Below, piece after piece: positions 9,216-19,532 of a DNA stretch of 64,000 bases; within the stretch, counting starts at the first letter, position 1; every line of letters begins with the position of its first letter. Under the pieces are notes generated by a model that saw only the letters and a list, made by a program, of their open reading frames with translations, made no database searches and was not told the origin of the DNA. The position numbers and the translations under genes were made by a program. Source of the DNA: Cupriavidus agavae (lineage in GTDB: Bacteria; Pseudomonadota; Gammaproteobacteria; Burkholderiales; Burkholderiaceae); the NCBI RefSeq assembly GCF_004217045.1, contig NZ_SGXM01000001.1:62001-126000 (forward strand). The letters are read 5' to 3'.

Positions 9216-11269
9216 TGCCGCGCGCCTCGGGGTGGTCGTCGCTGAACGGCTGGCGTGTGCTGGTCGATCTCTGGCGCCAGCCCGAGCCGCCTGAATTCCA
9301 CTGGCGCCTGCTGCGCTATTTCTGCTGGACCCGCGTGGCCGTGGCGCTGCTGCTGTTCGGCTACGCCTGGCTGCCGCTGGAACGCGGCACGGCCGACATG
9401 GCGGTGTCGATGGCCACCAGCGCCCGCACGGCCGCGGCCATCCCCGTGGTGGTGCCGTATCTCTGCATCGGCGTGGTGGCATTGCTGGGATCGCTGTGGC
9501 GGCGCCATTTCCATGTGCGCGTGCGTGCCCAGATCATCGTCGACCTGGTCTTGCTGGCGGCCGTCTACACGGTGCTGGGCCGCAGCGGCAGCCATGGCGA
9601 GGGGCTGGCGATGATCTTCCTGCTGCCCGCCCTGGAAGCCGGCGCGCTGACCAGCCTGCTGTTCGCGCTGTCGGCGGCGGCGGTGTCGGCGATGCTGGTG
9701 ATGGTCAACCCGTTCCTGCAGACGCTGCTGGCGCGCCAGGCCGATGCCAACCTGCTCGGCTCGGGCCTGTTCGGGCTGGTCTTCATGATCGCCGCGCTGC
9801 TGATGTACATGCTGGCCAACCGCCAGATCGCCCAGGAGCAACTGGCGCTGGCGCGCGAGCAGGAACTGCGGCTGCAGCAGCTGGTGAACCGGCTGATGGT
9901 CAACGACATGCAGGACGGCGTGATGCTGGTGCGCGCCAACGGCGTGGTGGTGGCGGCCAATCCGGCGGCGTTCGTGCTGCTGGGGGTGCAGCCGCACGAG
10001 CGGATCCGCGAGGGGCAGGTGCGGGCCGGGGAGCGCGACAATGCGCTGTTCGACCTGCGCCGCATCGCACGGCTGCAGCCGCTGATGGAAATGCTGCGCG
10101 ACTGGATCGCCCGCAAGGACGACGTGCCGCGCATTCTGCAACTGCTGCCGCTGCCGTCGCGCCCGAGCTCGGCGCGCAGCCCGATGCTGCATACCCGGCT
10201 GCGGCTGCGCTTCGTGCTGCCGGGGCTGGCCGGGCTGCGCTCGACGCTGGCGGGGGCGGCCACCACGCCGTCGGGGCTCGACACCGTGGGCTGGAACGAC
10301 CTGTCGCCCGAGGGCGCGGCGCGGCTGCGGCTGGCCATCGCGCAGGACGAGGCCATGGCCTGGAGCCCGGCCGACGAGACGCTGCTGCGCTCGGAGATGC
10401 GTGACACCGTACTGGTCCACATCGAAAGCTGGGAGCGGATTGCCGAGCAGGTGCAGCAGGAAAAACTCGCCGCGATGGGCCGGCTGGTGGCCAGCGTGGC
10501 GCACCAGATCCGCAACCCGCTGGCGGCGATCAGCCAGGCCAACGAACTGCTGGCCGATTCGGGCAACGGCCCGGGCGGCCCGGGCGGGCAGGGCGGGGAG
10601 GGCGGCAACATCGATGCCCGCCTGCTGCGCATCATCAGCGACAACGTGCGGCGGCTCGATCAGGTGATCTCCGACGTGCTGCAGCTCTCGCGCCGGCCCA
10701 AGACCGGCCATAGTTCGGCCAACCTCGCGCAGGCGCTGCCCGAGATCGTGGACCGCTGGCGGGCCGAGATGCGCTCGCGGGCCGGGGCGCGGGCCGAGGT
10801 CAATCCCAACGCCATCCGCGTGACCGTGGACCTGCAGCGGCCCGTGATCTTCGATACCGCGCACCTGCAGCAGGTGCTCGGCAACCTGCTCGACAATGCC
10901 TGGCGCTACTGCAGCCGGCTGCCGGGCTCGATCCGGCTGCTGGCGCACGCGCTGGACCAGCACCATGCCGAACTGATCGTCTGGAACGACGGCGCCGAAG
11001 TCACGCGCGAGCAGCAGCGCAGCCTGTTCGAGCCGTTCTTCACGAGCAATCCGCAGGGCACCGGGCTGGGCCTGTTCATGGCGCGCGAGCTGTGCGGCGC
11101 CAACGATGCCCAGGTGCGCTACGGCAGCGTGGCGCTGGAGGCGTTGCTGGAACGCACCGGCATGCTGGCGGGCGGGGCTCGCGATACACTTCCGGCCAAA
11201 GCTTTCGTGCTGACGATGCGGATCGAGACCCCCGAGATGGTGGCCGCCGCTTCGTCCACACCGACATAA
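9215..11269 (+). CDS. PilS-like sensor histidine kinase
   Basis: Inner-membrane sensor of a two-component pair with the downstream NtrC-type regulator. The first 210 residues hold about six membrane segments, as in PilS. A PAS-like sensor region follows (about 230-290), then a spacer of about 120 residues. The HisKA H-box is LVASVAHQIRNPL with phospho-acceptor His430, the N-box is LLDNAWRY near residue 561 and the G-box GTGLGLFMARELC is near 614. A Gly-rich insert (GPGGPGGQGGEGG) sits between the two HisKA helices. PilS controls type IV pilus genes in Pseudomonas, but no pilus genes lie nearby here, so the target is an inference from family and gene order. Confidence 0.85.
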   Translation: MPRASGWSSLNGWRVLVDLWRQPEPPEFHWRLLRYFCWTRVAVALLLFGYAWLPLERGTADMAVSMATSARTAAAIPVVVPYLCIGVVALLGSLWRRHFHVRVRAQIIVDLVLLAAVYTVLGRSGSHGEGLAMIFLLPALEAGALTSLLFALSAAAVSAMLVMVNPFLQTLLARQADANLLGSGLFGLVFMIAALLMYMLANRQIAQEQLALAREQELRLQQLVNRLMVNDMQDGVMLVRANGVVVAANPAAFVLLGVQPHERIREGQVRAGERDNALFDLRRIARLQPLMEMLRDWIARKDDVPRILQLLPLPSRPSSARSPMLHTRLRLRFVLPGLAGLRSTLAGAATTPSGLDTVGWNDLSPEGAARLRLAIAQDEAMAWSPADETLLRSEMRDTVLVHIESWERIAEQVQQEKLAAMGRLVASVAHQIRNPLAAISQANELLADSGNGPGGPGGQGGEGGNIDARLLRIISDNVRRLDQVISDVLQLSRRPKTGHSSANLAQALPEIVDRWRAEMRSRAGARAEVNPNAIRVTVDLQRPVIFDTAHLQQVLGNLLDNAWRYCSRLPGSIRLLAHALDQHHAELIVWNDGAEVTREQQRSLFEPFFTSNPQGTGLGLFMARELCGANDAQVRYGSVALEALLERTGMLAGGARDTLPAKAFVLTMRIETPEMVAAASSTPT

Positions 11270-11290
11270 CGACACCGACCCCCGCCCATC

Positions 11291-12953
<1,663 letters not shown>

Positions 12954-12961
<8 letters not shown>

Positions 12962-13565
12962 CGTGCCGGTCGCCGCCAGCCTCCTGCCGGACTTCCTGCC
13001 CGACGCCGCTGGCTGGGTGCCGGCGGCGCGGCGCGTGCCATCGCCCAACTTCGACGCGCGCCCGGACGGCATGCCGCTGGATGTGGTGGTGATCCACAAC
13101 ATCAGCCTGCCGCCGGGCCAGTTCGGCACCGGCGACATCGAGGCGTTCTTCCAGAACCGGCTCGATGTATCGCGGCATCCGTTTTTCGAAACGATCCGCG
13201 AGGTCCGTGTCTCGGCCCATTTCCTGATCACGCGCGAGGGGGAACTGGTGCAGTTCGTGGCGTGCACGCAACGCGCGTGGCATGCCGGGCAGTCTGAATA
13301 CTGCGGCCGGCAGCGCTGCAACGACTTCTCGATCGGCATCGAGATCGAAGGCGCCGATGACCAGCCGTTCACCCCGGCCCAATACACCACGGCGGCTGCG
13401 CTGGTGACCGCACTGCGCGCCGCCTACCCGATCCAGGGCGTGGCGGGCCACAGCGACATCGCCCCGGGCCGCAAGACCGATCCGGGCCCACACTTCGACT
13501 GGCCGCGGTTTGTCGCGCTGGCGGGGCTGCCGGCCGGGTTGCTGCCCTATCGGCGGGAGGGCTGA
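12954..13565 (+). CDS. ampD: AmpD-like 1,6-anhydro-MurNAc-L-alanine amidase
   Basis: Cytoplasmic zinc amidase that strips the stem peptide from anhydromuropeptides during cell-wall recycling; in other bacteria its loss induces AmpC beta-lactamase. The zinc ligands are visible: His48 in VVIHNISLP, the His of GHSDIAPGRKTDPG and the Asp of the same motif. QFVACTQRAWHAGQSEYCGR and SIGIEIEG are conserved family blocks. The start at 12954 gives 203 residues, close to the usual 180-190, and overlaps the end of the regulator gene by 8 bases; an in-frame upstream start at 12861 lies inside that gene and is unlikely. Confidence 0.92.
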
Positions 13566-13800
13566 CCGGCCCCTGGCCGAGTCGTCCCGCTCCAATCTGG
13601 CGCATTTTGGGTACAATCGCGCCCCCGCCTTCGTGCCGGACTTCCCCATCCTGGGTCACCTATCGGTGATCCATGGTCATTAAAAAAATTTCTGGATTTT
13701 GTGCGATACCGAACCGGCTCCCGCGAAGCCTTGCGGCAGCGCGCTTTGCGGGAATGTGGCGCTGCCGCACGGCCCTGATTCGACCCTTCGGACGTGTCTG
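13566..13800. other. Intergenic region after ampD
   Basis: No credible gene. It holds an AT-rich patch (CATTAAAAAAATTTC, 13678-13692) beside a small hairpin (TCACC/GGTGA, around 13663-13676), and a GTACAAT at 13611-13617 that resembles a -10. I cannot assign a function; with the following segment it forms a 548-base space before nrdA. Confidence 0.4.
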
Positions 13801-13825
13801 TCAAGTCTGTTCATTCCCTTTCAGT

Positions 13826-13872
13826 TCACTATACTTAGCCCAGTTTTGAAACGGCACCACTACATCTAGTGG
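13826..13872 (+). promoter_or_regulatory. Tandem NrdR-like boxes of nrdAB
   Basis: Two 16-base elements resemble the NrdR box (aCaCwAtATatwGtgt): TCACTATACTTAGCCC at 13826-13841 and CCACTACATCTAGTGG at 13857-13872. Their starts are 31 bp apart, three helical turns, as is typical for tandem NrdR sites. The second box lies in a near-perfect 22-bp palindrome (13854-13875). TATACT at 13830-13835 inside the first box could be the -10, so repressor and polymerase would compete. Confidence 0.7.
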
Positions 13873-13965
13873 TGCTACCGGGGAGCCGGCCCCGATGTGG
13901 CGTGGGCGTTGCAGCAAGGCTGCGGCGCAGGCGGCACAGGGGTGAGGGGGCCGGGGCAGTGCCAG

Positions 13966-14059
13966 AAAGTCCCTAGCAAAGTGTTTGCAGTGCAGTTTGG
14001 TTCTCAGCCGGCTGGATCGGCATCGAGCGTCTTCTGAAGCACATTTTGCTAGGGACTTT
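13966..14059 (+). other. Long inverted repeat in the nrdA leader
   Basis: AAAGTCCCTAGCAAA (13966-13980) is repeated in exact inverse complement at 14045-14059. Allowing one G-U pair the stem extends to 19 bp (13966-13984 with 14041-14059), with a loop of 56 bases. It lies downstream of the NrdR-like boxes and 54 bases ahead of the nrdA start, so it would form in the mRNA leader. Confidence 0.7.
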
Positions 14060-14113
14060 GTCGTCTTCTTATCAGTACTCAAAAAACACACGGGTTAAAA
14101 CAGGAGTTACCTC

Positions 14114-17050
14114 ATGCAAACGGCCCAAAACGAACAACAAACCACCGCCGCCGGCCTGGCTGGCGCCGTCGCCGGCAATGCGCAGCAAAGCCCCGCCGCA
14201 GCAGGCGTGTCGTATCAGGACTACAAGCTGATCCGCCGCAACGGCGCCGTGGTGTCGTTCGAGCCGAACAAGATCGCCGTGGCCATGACCAAGGCGTTCC
14301 TGGCCGTGAATGGTGGCCAGGGTGCGGCGTCCGCGCGTGTGCGCGAGATCGTCGAGCAGATGACGCAGGGCGTGGTGCGTGCGCTGGTGCGCAGCCGTCC
14401 GAATGGCGGTACGTTCCATATCGAGGACGTGCAGGATCACGTGGAACTGGCGCTGATGCGCTCGGGCGAACATGAGGTGGCCCGCGCCTACGTGCTGTAC
14501 CGCGAGAAGCGGACGCAGGAACGCGCCCAGGCCAACGCCCAGGCGGTGGCCCGCGTGCAGGAGAGCGGCGTGTCGGTCAACGTGACCGACAACGGCGTGA
14601 CCCAGCCGCTGGACCTGGTGGCGCTGCACGCGCTGATCGACAACGCCTGCAGCGGTCTCGGCGATGCCGTGAGCGCCGAGCCGATCCTCAAGGAGACGCT
14701 CAAGAACCTGTACGACGGCGTGCCGATGACGCAGGTCTACGACTCGGCCATCCTGGCCGCCCGTACCCTGATCGAGAAGGACCCGGCCTACAGCCAGGTG
14801 ACCGCCCGTATCCTGCTGCACACGATCCGCAAGGAAATCCTGGGCGCCGAAGTCACCCAGGCCGAAATGTCGACGAAGTACGCCGAGTACTTCCCGAAGT
14901 TCATCGCCCGCGGCATCGAGGCCGAGCTGCTCGACGAAAAGCTGGCCACGTATGACCTGGCCCGCCTGGGCGCCGCGCTGGACGCCTCGCGCGACTTCCA
15001 GTTCAACTACCTGGGCCTGCAGACGCTGTACGACCGCTACTTCCTGCACATCGAGGAACAGCGCATCGAAATGCCGCAGGCGTTCTTCATGCGCGTGGCC
15101 ATGGGCCTGGCGCTCGAAGAGAAGGACCGCGAAGCCCGCGCCATCGAGTTCTACCAGCTGCTGTCGTCGTTCGACTTCATGTCGTCCACGCCCACGCTGT
15201 TCAACTCGGGCACGCGCCGCTCGCAGCTGTCGTCGTGCTACCTGACCACGGTGTCGGACGACCTGGAAGGCATCTACGAAGCCCTGAAGGAAAACGCGCT
15301 GCTGTCGAAGTTCGCCGGCGGCCTGGGCAACGACTGGACCAACGTGCGCGCGCTGGGCTCGCATATCAAGGGCACCAACGGCAAGAGCCAGGGCGTGGTG
15401 CCGTTCCTGAAGGTGGTCAACGACACGGCCGTGGCCGTGAACCAGGGCGGCAAGCGCAAGGGCGCGGTCTGCGCGTACCTGGAGACGTGGCACCTGGACA
15501 TCGAGGAATTCCTGGAGCTGCGCAAGAACACCGGCGACGATCGCCGCCGCACGCACGACATGAACACGGCCAACTGGATTCCGGACCTGTTCATGAAGCG
15601 CGTGATGGAAAACGGCGAGTGGACGCTGTTCTCGCCGTCGACCTGCCCGGACCTGCACGACAAGGTGGGCAAGGCGTTCGAGCAGGCCTACACGGCCTAC
15701 GAGGCCAAGGCGGCCAGCGGCGAGCTGAAGCTGTTCAAGAAGATCCCGGCCATGCAGCTCTGGCGCAAGATGCTGGGCATGCTGTTCGAGACCGGCCATC
15801 CGTGGATCACGTTCAAGGATCCGTGCAACATCCGCAGCCCGCAGCAGCACGTGGGCGTGGTGCACAGCTCCAACCTGTGCACGGAAATCACGCTGAACAC
15901 GAACGACAGCGAAATCGCCGTGTGCAACCTGGGTTCGGTGAACCTGGTGGCCCACCTGGCGCAGCAGGCCGACGGCTCGTACGTGCTGGACCACGCCAAG
16001 CTGCAGAAGACGATCCGTACGGCGATGCGCATGCTCGACAACGTGATCGACATCAACTACTACGCGGTGGACAAGGCGCGCAATTCGAACCTGCGCCACC
16101 GCCCGGTGGGCATGGGCATCATGGGCTTCCAGGACTGCCTGCACGTGCTGCGTACGCCATATTCGAGCGACGCCGCCGTGAAGTTCGCCGATACGTCGAT
16201 GGAGGCGGTCTGCTACTACGCCTACCACGCCTCGACCGAACTGGCCGAGGAACGTGGCCGATACAGCACTTATGAGGGTTCGCTGTGGGACCGAGGCATC
16301 CTGCCGCAGGATTCGCTGAAGCTGCTGGCCGAAGAGCGCGGCGGCTACCTGGACGTGGACCTGTCGACCACGATGGACTGGGATTCGCTGCGTGCCCGCA
16401 TCAAGCAGCACGGCATGCGCAATTCGAACTGCATCGCCATCGCCCCGACCGCGACGATCTCGAACATCATCGGCGTGTCTGCGTGCATCGAGCCGACGTT
16501 CCAGAACCTGTACGTGAAGTCCAACCTGTCGGGCGAATTCACGGTGGTCAACGACTATCTCGTGCGTGACCTGAAGTCGCGCGGCCTGTGGGACGAGGTG
16601 ATGGTTGCCGACCTGAAGTACTTCGACGGCTCGCTGGCCCGCATCGACCGCATTCCGCAGGACCTGCGCGACATCTACGCCACCGCGTTCGAAGTGGAAC
16701 CGACCTGGCTCGTGGAAGCGGCCAGCCGCCGCCAGAAGTGGATCGACCAGGCCCAGTCGCTGAACATCTACATGGCCGGCGCATCGGGCAAGAAGCTGGA
16801 CGACACCTACAAGCTGGCCTGGCTGCGCGGCCTGAAGACCACGTACTACCTGCGCACGATGGCGGCCACGCACGTGGAGAAGTCCACCGTGTCGCGCGGC
16901 TCGCTGAACGCGGTGTCGTCGGGCTCGGACGCCGGCTCGGCCATGGCCGCCGCCGCGGCATCGGCCCCGGCCATGCCGGAAGCCGAAGGCGCGGTCTGCA
17001 CGATGCGCCCGGGCGACCCCGGCTTCGACGAGTGCGAAGCCTGCCAGTAA
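14114..17050 (+). CDS. nrdA: Ribonucleotide reductase class Ia, alpha subunit
   Basis: Reduces ribonucleoside diphosphates to deoxy forms for DNA synthesis, with NrdB supplying the tyrosyl radical. The 978-residue protein starts with a low-complexity 30-residue leader, then an ATP-cone (about 36-128, KLIRRNGAVVSFEPNKIAVAMTKAF), the barrel domain with SSNLCTEITLNTN, and MGIMGFQDCLHVL. The C-terminal DECEACQ carries the redox shuttle pair Cys974/Cys977. A single ATP-cone suggests the usual dATP activity switch. The start has AGGAG 9 bases upstream. The 140-base gap to nrdB holds a dispersed palindromic repeat. Confidence 0.97.
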   Translation: MQTAQNEQQTTAAGLAGAVAGNAQQSPAAAGVSYQDYKLIRRNGAVVSFEPNKIAVAMTKAFLAVNGGQGAASARVREIVEQMTQGVVRALVRSRPNGGTFHIEDVQDHVELALMRSGEHEVARAYVLYREKRTQERAQANAQAVARVQESGVSVNVTDNGVTQPLDLVALHALIDNACSGLGDAVSAEPILKETLKNLYDGVPMTQVYDSAILAARTLIEKDPAYSQVTARILLHTIRKEILGAEVTQAEMSTKYAEYFPKFIARGIEAELLDEKLATYDLARLGAALDASRDFQFNYLGLQTLYDRYFLHIEEQRIEMPQAFFMRVAMGLALEEKDREARAIEFYQLLSSFDFMSSTPTLFNSGTRRSQLSSCYLTTVSDDLEGIYEALKENALLSKFAGGLGNDWTNVRALGSHIKGTNGKSQGVVPFLKVVNDTAVAVNQGGKRKGAVCAYLETWHLDIEEFLELRKNTGDDRRRTHDMNTANWIPDLFMKRVMENGEWTLFSPSTCPDLHDKVGKAFEQAYTAYEAKAASGELKLFKKIPAMQLWRKMLGMLFETGHPWITFKDPCNIRSPQQHVGVVHSSNLCTEITLNTNDSEIAVCNLGSVNLVAHLAQQADGSYVLDHAKLQKTIRTAMRMLDNVIDINYYAVDKARNSNLRHRPVGMGIMGFQDCLHVLRTPYSSDAAVKFADTSMEAVCYYAYHASTELAEERGRYSTYEGSLWDRGILPQDSLKLLAEERGGYLDVDLSTTMDWDSLRARIKQHGMRNSNCIAIAPTATISNIIGVSACIEPTFQNLYVKSNLSGEFTVVNDYLVRDLKSRGLWDEVMVADLKYFDGSLARIDRIPQDLRDIYATAFEVEPTWLVEAASRRQKWIDQAQSLNIYMAGASGKKLDDTYKLAWLRGLKTTYYLRTMAATHVEKSTVSRGSLNAVSSGSDAGSAMAAAAASAPAMPEAEGAVCTMRPGDPGFDECEACQ

Positions 17051-17070
17051 CAGACTGAACCACCCCCCTC

Positions 17071-17121
17071 GGTTTTCTCCCCTCACCCGCATGCGGGAGA
17101 GGGGCCGGGGGAGAGGGCCGG
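17071..17121. repeat. Dispersed intergenic palindrome, copy 1
   Basis: TTTTCTCCCCTC, a short spacer GCATGC, then GGGAGAGGGG make a hairpin in the nrdA-nrdB gap, followed by a second GGGGGAGAGGG. The same core recurs at 48768-48802 after pyrF. This looks like a REP-type element dispersed in intergenic DNA. Confidence 0.65.
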
Positions 17122-17190
17122 CGTGTCAATGACCGATGCGCAATGCTGGCCACCAGCCGCCCCTAACACGCGAATTTCCGGAGAACCACC

Positions 17191-18384
17191 ATGCTGAGCT
17201 GGGACGACGACGTTCAAGCCACCCCGCAGGCCGCACCGCAGCCTGCCCTGCAACCTGCATCCGCCGCATCGGCCGCCGTCGACCAGCATGGCGTCCTGCC
17301 GCCGGCCGCCACGGCGCCGGCCGGCATCCTGGGCAACAACCCGAACGCCGCCGCCGCCCAAAGCTCGCGCCGCGTGAGCGCCGCCGACAAGCGCGTGATC
17401 AACGGCGCCACCGACGTGAACCAGCTGGTGCCGTTCAAGTACAAGTGGGCGTGGGAAAAGTACCTGGCCGGCTGCGCCAACCACTGGATGCCGCAGGAAA
17501 TCAACATGTCGCGCGACATCGCCCTGTGGAAGGACCCGAACGGGCTGACCGAGGACGAGCGCCGCATCATCAGCCGCAACCTCGGCTTCTTCGTGACGGC
17601 CGATTCGCTGGCCGCCAACAACATCGTGCTGGGCACCTACCGCCAGATCACGGCGCCGGAATGCCGCCAGTACCTGCTGCGCCAGGCGTTCGAGGAAGCC
17701 ATCCACACGCACGCCTACCAGTACATCGTGGAGTCGCTGGGCCTGGACGAGGCCGAGATCTTCAACGCGTACCACGAGGTGAAGTCGATCCGCGACAAGG
17801 ACGAGTTCCTGATCCCGTTCATCGACACGCTGACGGACCCGTCGTTCAAGACCGGCACGCCCGAGAACGACCAGAAGCTGCTGAAGAGCCTGATCGTCTT
17901 CGCCTGCATCATGGAAGGGCTGTTCTTCTACGTGGGCTTCACGCAGATCCTGGCGATGGGCCGCCAGAACAAGATGACCGGTGCCGCCGAGCAGTACCAG
18001 TACATCCTGCGCGACGAGTCGCTGCACTGCAATTTCGGTATCGACCTGATCAACCAGATCAAGCTCGAAAACCCGCACCTGTGGACGCCCGAGTTCAAGG
18101 CCGAGATCACCGAGCTGTTCAAGAAGGCCGTGGACCTGGAATACCGCTACGCCGAGGACACCATGCCGCGCGGCGTGCTGGGCCTGAACGCACCGATGTT
18201 CAAGGGCTACCTGCGCTTCATCTGCAACCGCCGCTGCCAGCAGATCGGCCTGGACCAACTCTTCCCGAACGAGGAAAACCCGTTCCCGTGGATGAGCGAG
18301 ATGATCGACCTGAAGAAGGAACGCAACTTCTTCGAAACCCGCGTGATCGAGTACCAGACCGGCGGCGCGCTGTCGTGGGATTGA
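17191..18384 (+). CDS. nrdB: Ribonucleotide reductase class Ia, beta subunit
   Basis: Small subunit that houses the di-iron/tyrosyl radical cofactor for NrdA. Iron-ligand motifs are seen in the helical bundle: EEAIHTHAY, the later [11 protein letters not shown] and [12 protein letters not shown]. The C terminus [10 protein letters not shown] is the tail that docks on NrdA. The first 65 residues are an Ala/Pro/Gln-rich extension beginning MLSWDDD, which echoes the SWD of the C-terminal tail; E. coli NrdB lacks it. GGAGAA lies 8 bases before the start. A rho-independent terminator at 18464-18500 ends the operon. Confidence 0.96.
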   Translation: MLSWDDDVQATPQAAPQPALQPASAASAAVDQHGVLPPAATAPAGILGNNPNAAAAQSSRRVSAADKRVINGATDVNQLVPFKYKWAWEKYLAGCANHWMPQEINMSRDIALWKDPNGLTEDERRIISRNLGFFVTADSLAANNIVLGTYRQITAPECRQYLLRQAFEEAIHTHAYQYIVESLGLDEAEIFNAYHEVKSIRDKDEFLIPFIDTLTDPSFKTGTPENDQKLLKSLIVFACIMEGLFFYVGFTQILAMGRQNKMTGAAEQYQYILRDESLHCNFGIDLINQIKLENPHLWTPEFKAEITELFKKAVDLEYRYAEDTMPRGVLGLNAPMFKGYLRFICNRRCQQIGLDQLFPNEENPFPWMSEMIDLKKERNFFETRVIEYQTGGALSWD

Positions 18385-18463
18385 TCGGCGTGATCGATTG
18401 AAGGGTCGGCTGCAGCGGTACCAAACGCAGGAATAAGTCCAGCAGCCAGGACGGGTGAGGAAC

Positions 18464-18500
18464 GGCCACCGGGTGAAAGCCCGGTGGCTGTTTTTCTTTT
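18464..18500 (+). terminator. Rho-independent terminator of nrdAB
   Basis: Stem GCCACCGGG (18465-18473) and CCCGGTGGC (18480-18488) with a 6-base loop, followed by TGTTTTTCTTTT. Confidence 0.9.
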
Positions 18501-18629
18501 GGGGGGCGCCGTATTCCTGGAAAGTCCTGGCCTCTCTTTAGCATCACCCGTCGAAGGGTGGGGTCAGAGCACCTCGCTTCGAAGCGCACCGTTCTCTGAG
18601 TTGGTTTTGACCGTCGCCAATTAGCGCTC

Positions 18630-18680
18630 GCTTTGAGAATCGGCTCACACCGTCTTGCGGCTCGCCTGTCTACGATGGCC
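18630..18680 (+). promoter_or_regulatory. Bipartite promoter-like element, copy 1
   Basis: Block one is GCTTTGAGAATCGGCTCACA then CC (18630-18651); block two is TACGATGGCC (18671-18680), with 19 unrelated bases between. A second copy with the same spacing lies at 20031-20081. Block two ends 26 bases before the ATG of the MazF/PemK-like gene, so TACGAT is a plausible -10. Confidence 0.6.
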
Positions 18681-18706
18681 CTCCCACCACTGGAGGACTG
18701 ACCACG

Positions 18707-19186
18707 ATGAAAGTAGGGCAGCTGATGGAATGTGATTTTGGGGACTACAGCTACGATGCGTTCCGACAGCGGATAGACGACCGCGATGGTCATATCGCGC
18801 CCGAAATGGTGAAGAACCGTCTCGCTGTCATCCTGAACTTCAAACTGGCCCACGGGGCACTAGTCGTTCCGGTGTCTTCCAGTCTCGACCTGAGCAAGGT
18901 GCAGCGCGGACTGCACGTCCTGATTGATCCGGCCTATGTCACGCAAACCAGCTTCTACGACAAGCGCGACAGGTGGGCTCTTTGCGACCACGTGCAGCAA
19001 GTGAGCAAGAAACGGCTGAGAAGCGTAACGGGCGCGCGAGGGTACGTTACCGACATCCTGCCGTGGTGGCTTGTGGCGGAAATTCAGAAGGGGGTGATCG
19101 CCGGCATCAACGCCCGCTCGCTGCTGCCCCCGGACGCAGCCGGCATCCCGGGCGGCGTTGACACTGGCGGCCTGATGCCAGCATAA
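18707..19186 (+). CDS. MazF/PemK-like toxin-family protein, orphan
   Basis: A 159-residue protein whose middle resembles MazF/PemK/ParE-type beta barrels: a basic turn and strand KNRLAVILNF, a VVPVSSSLDLS strand matching the VVPLSS signature, and VQQVSKKRLRSV, which matches the conserved segment in which MazF proteins end a strand with KRL. MazF enzymes are ribonucleases that cut mRNA; whether this one keeps activity is unknown. No antitoxin gene lies next to it: upstream is the nrdAB terminator and promoter DNA, downstream a terminator and then the opposite-strand XRE gene. It has its own promoter-like element and a GGAG 12 bases before the start. Residues 20-34 and the C-terminal 35 are not family-typical. 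Assignment is moderate. Confidence 0.6.
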   Translation: MKVGQLMECDFGDYSYDAFRQRIDDRDGHIAPEMVKNRLAVILNFKLAHGALVVPVSSSLDLSKVQRGLHVLIDPAYVTQTSFYDKRDRWALCDHVQQVSKKRLRSVTGARGYVTDILPWWLVAEIQKGVIAGINARSLLPPDAAGIPGGVDTGGLMPA

Positions 19187-19250
19187 TCGCCCCACACGCC
19201 CTTGAGGCGACCCGCAGTTTCGGTAGTACCCTCCCCATTGAGGGAAATTC

Positions 19251-19279
19251 AAAAGCCCAGCCTGAACCGCTGGGCTTTT
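19251..19279. terminator. Bidirectional terminator
   Basis: AAAAGCCCAGC (19251-19261) and GCTGGGCTTTT (19269-19279) form an 11-bp stem with a 7-base loop. It separates the plus-strand MazF-like gene from the minus-strand XRE gene and can serve both. Confidence 0.88.
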
Positions 19280-19306
19280 GCTATTTTTGCTTCAGGAGAT
19301 CGGGCG

Positions 19307-19510
19307 TCAGCCCACTCCCTGCCCATCATCAAATATCTCCTCGATCCTGAGCCCGAACACCCGGGCGATGGTGAACGCCAGGGGCAGGCTGGGGTCGTAG
19401 CGGTCGTTCTCGATCGCGTTGACGGTCTGGCGCGAGACCGAGAGGGCGTCGGCGAGGTCGCTCTGGGACATGCCCCGCGCGGTGCGCAGTTCCCGCATCC
19501 GGTTCTTCAT
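19307..19510 (-). CDS. XRE-family small transcriptional regulator
   Basis: A 67-residue protein that is almost all helix-turn-helix: MKNRMRELRTARGMSQSDLA, then ALSVSRQTVNAIENDRYDPSL and AFTIARVFGLRIEEIF. This is the compact XRE type (YgzD/YozG-like) usually encoded beside a small membrane protein. The start at 19510 follows family N termini. It lies 22 bases downstream of the membrane-protein gene in the same operon. Two identical-type palindromes in the operon promoter (19931-19948 and 19972-19989) are the natural candidates for its operators, giving autorepression; this is inferred. Confidence 0.88.
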   Translation of the reverse strand: MKNRMRELRTARGMSQSDLADALSVSRQTVNAIENDRYDPSLPLAFTIARVFGLRIEEIFDDGQGVG

Positions 19511-19532
19511 CGTGTCGGCGAGTTCAACGAGT

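Noticed and set aside
14072..17092. A 1006-codon minus-strand frame opposite nrdA
   Set aside because: Mirror of a highly biased codon usage; Arg/His/Val-rich without motifs.
18501..19306. Small genomic island or prophage remnant around the MazF-like gene
   Set aside because: No integrase, tRNA end, direct-repeat boundary or phage gene is visible; only gene type hints at transfer.
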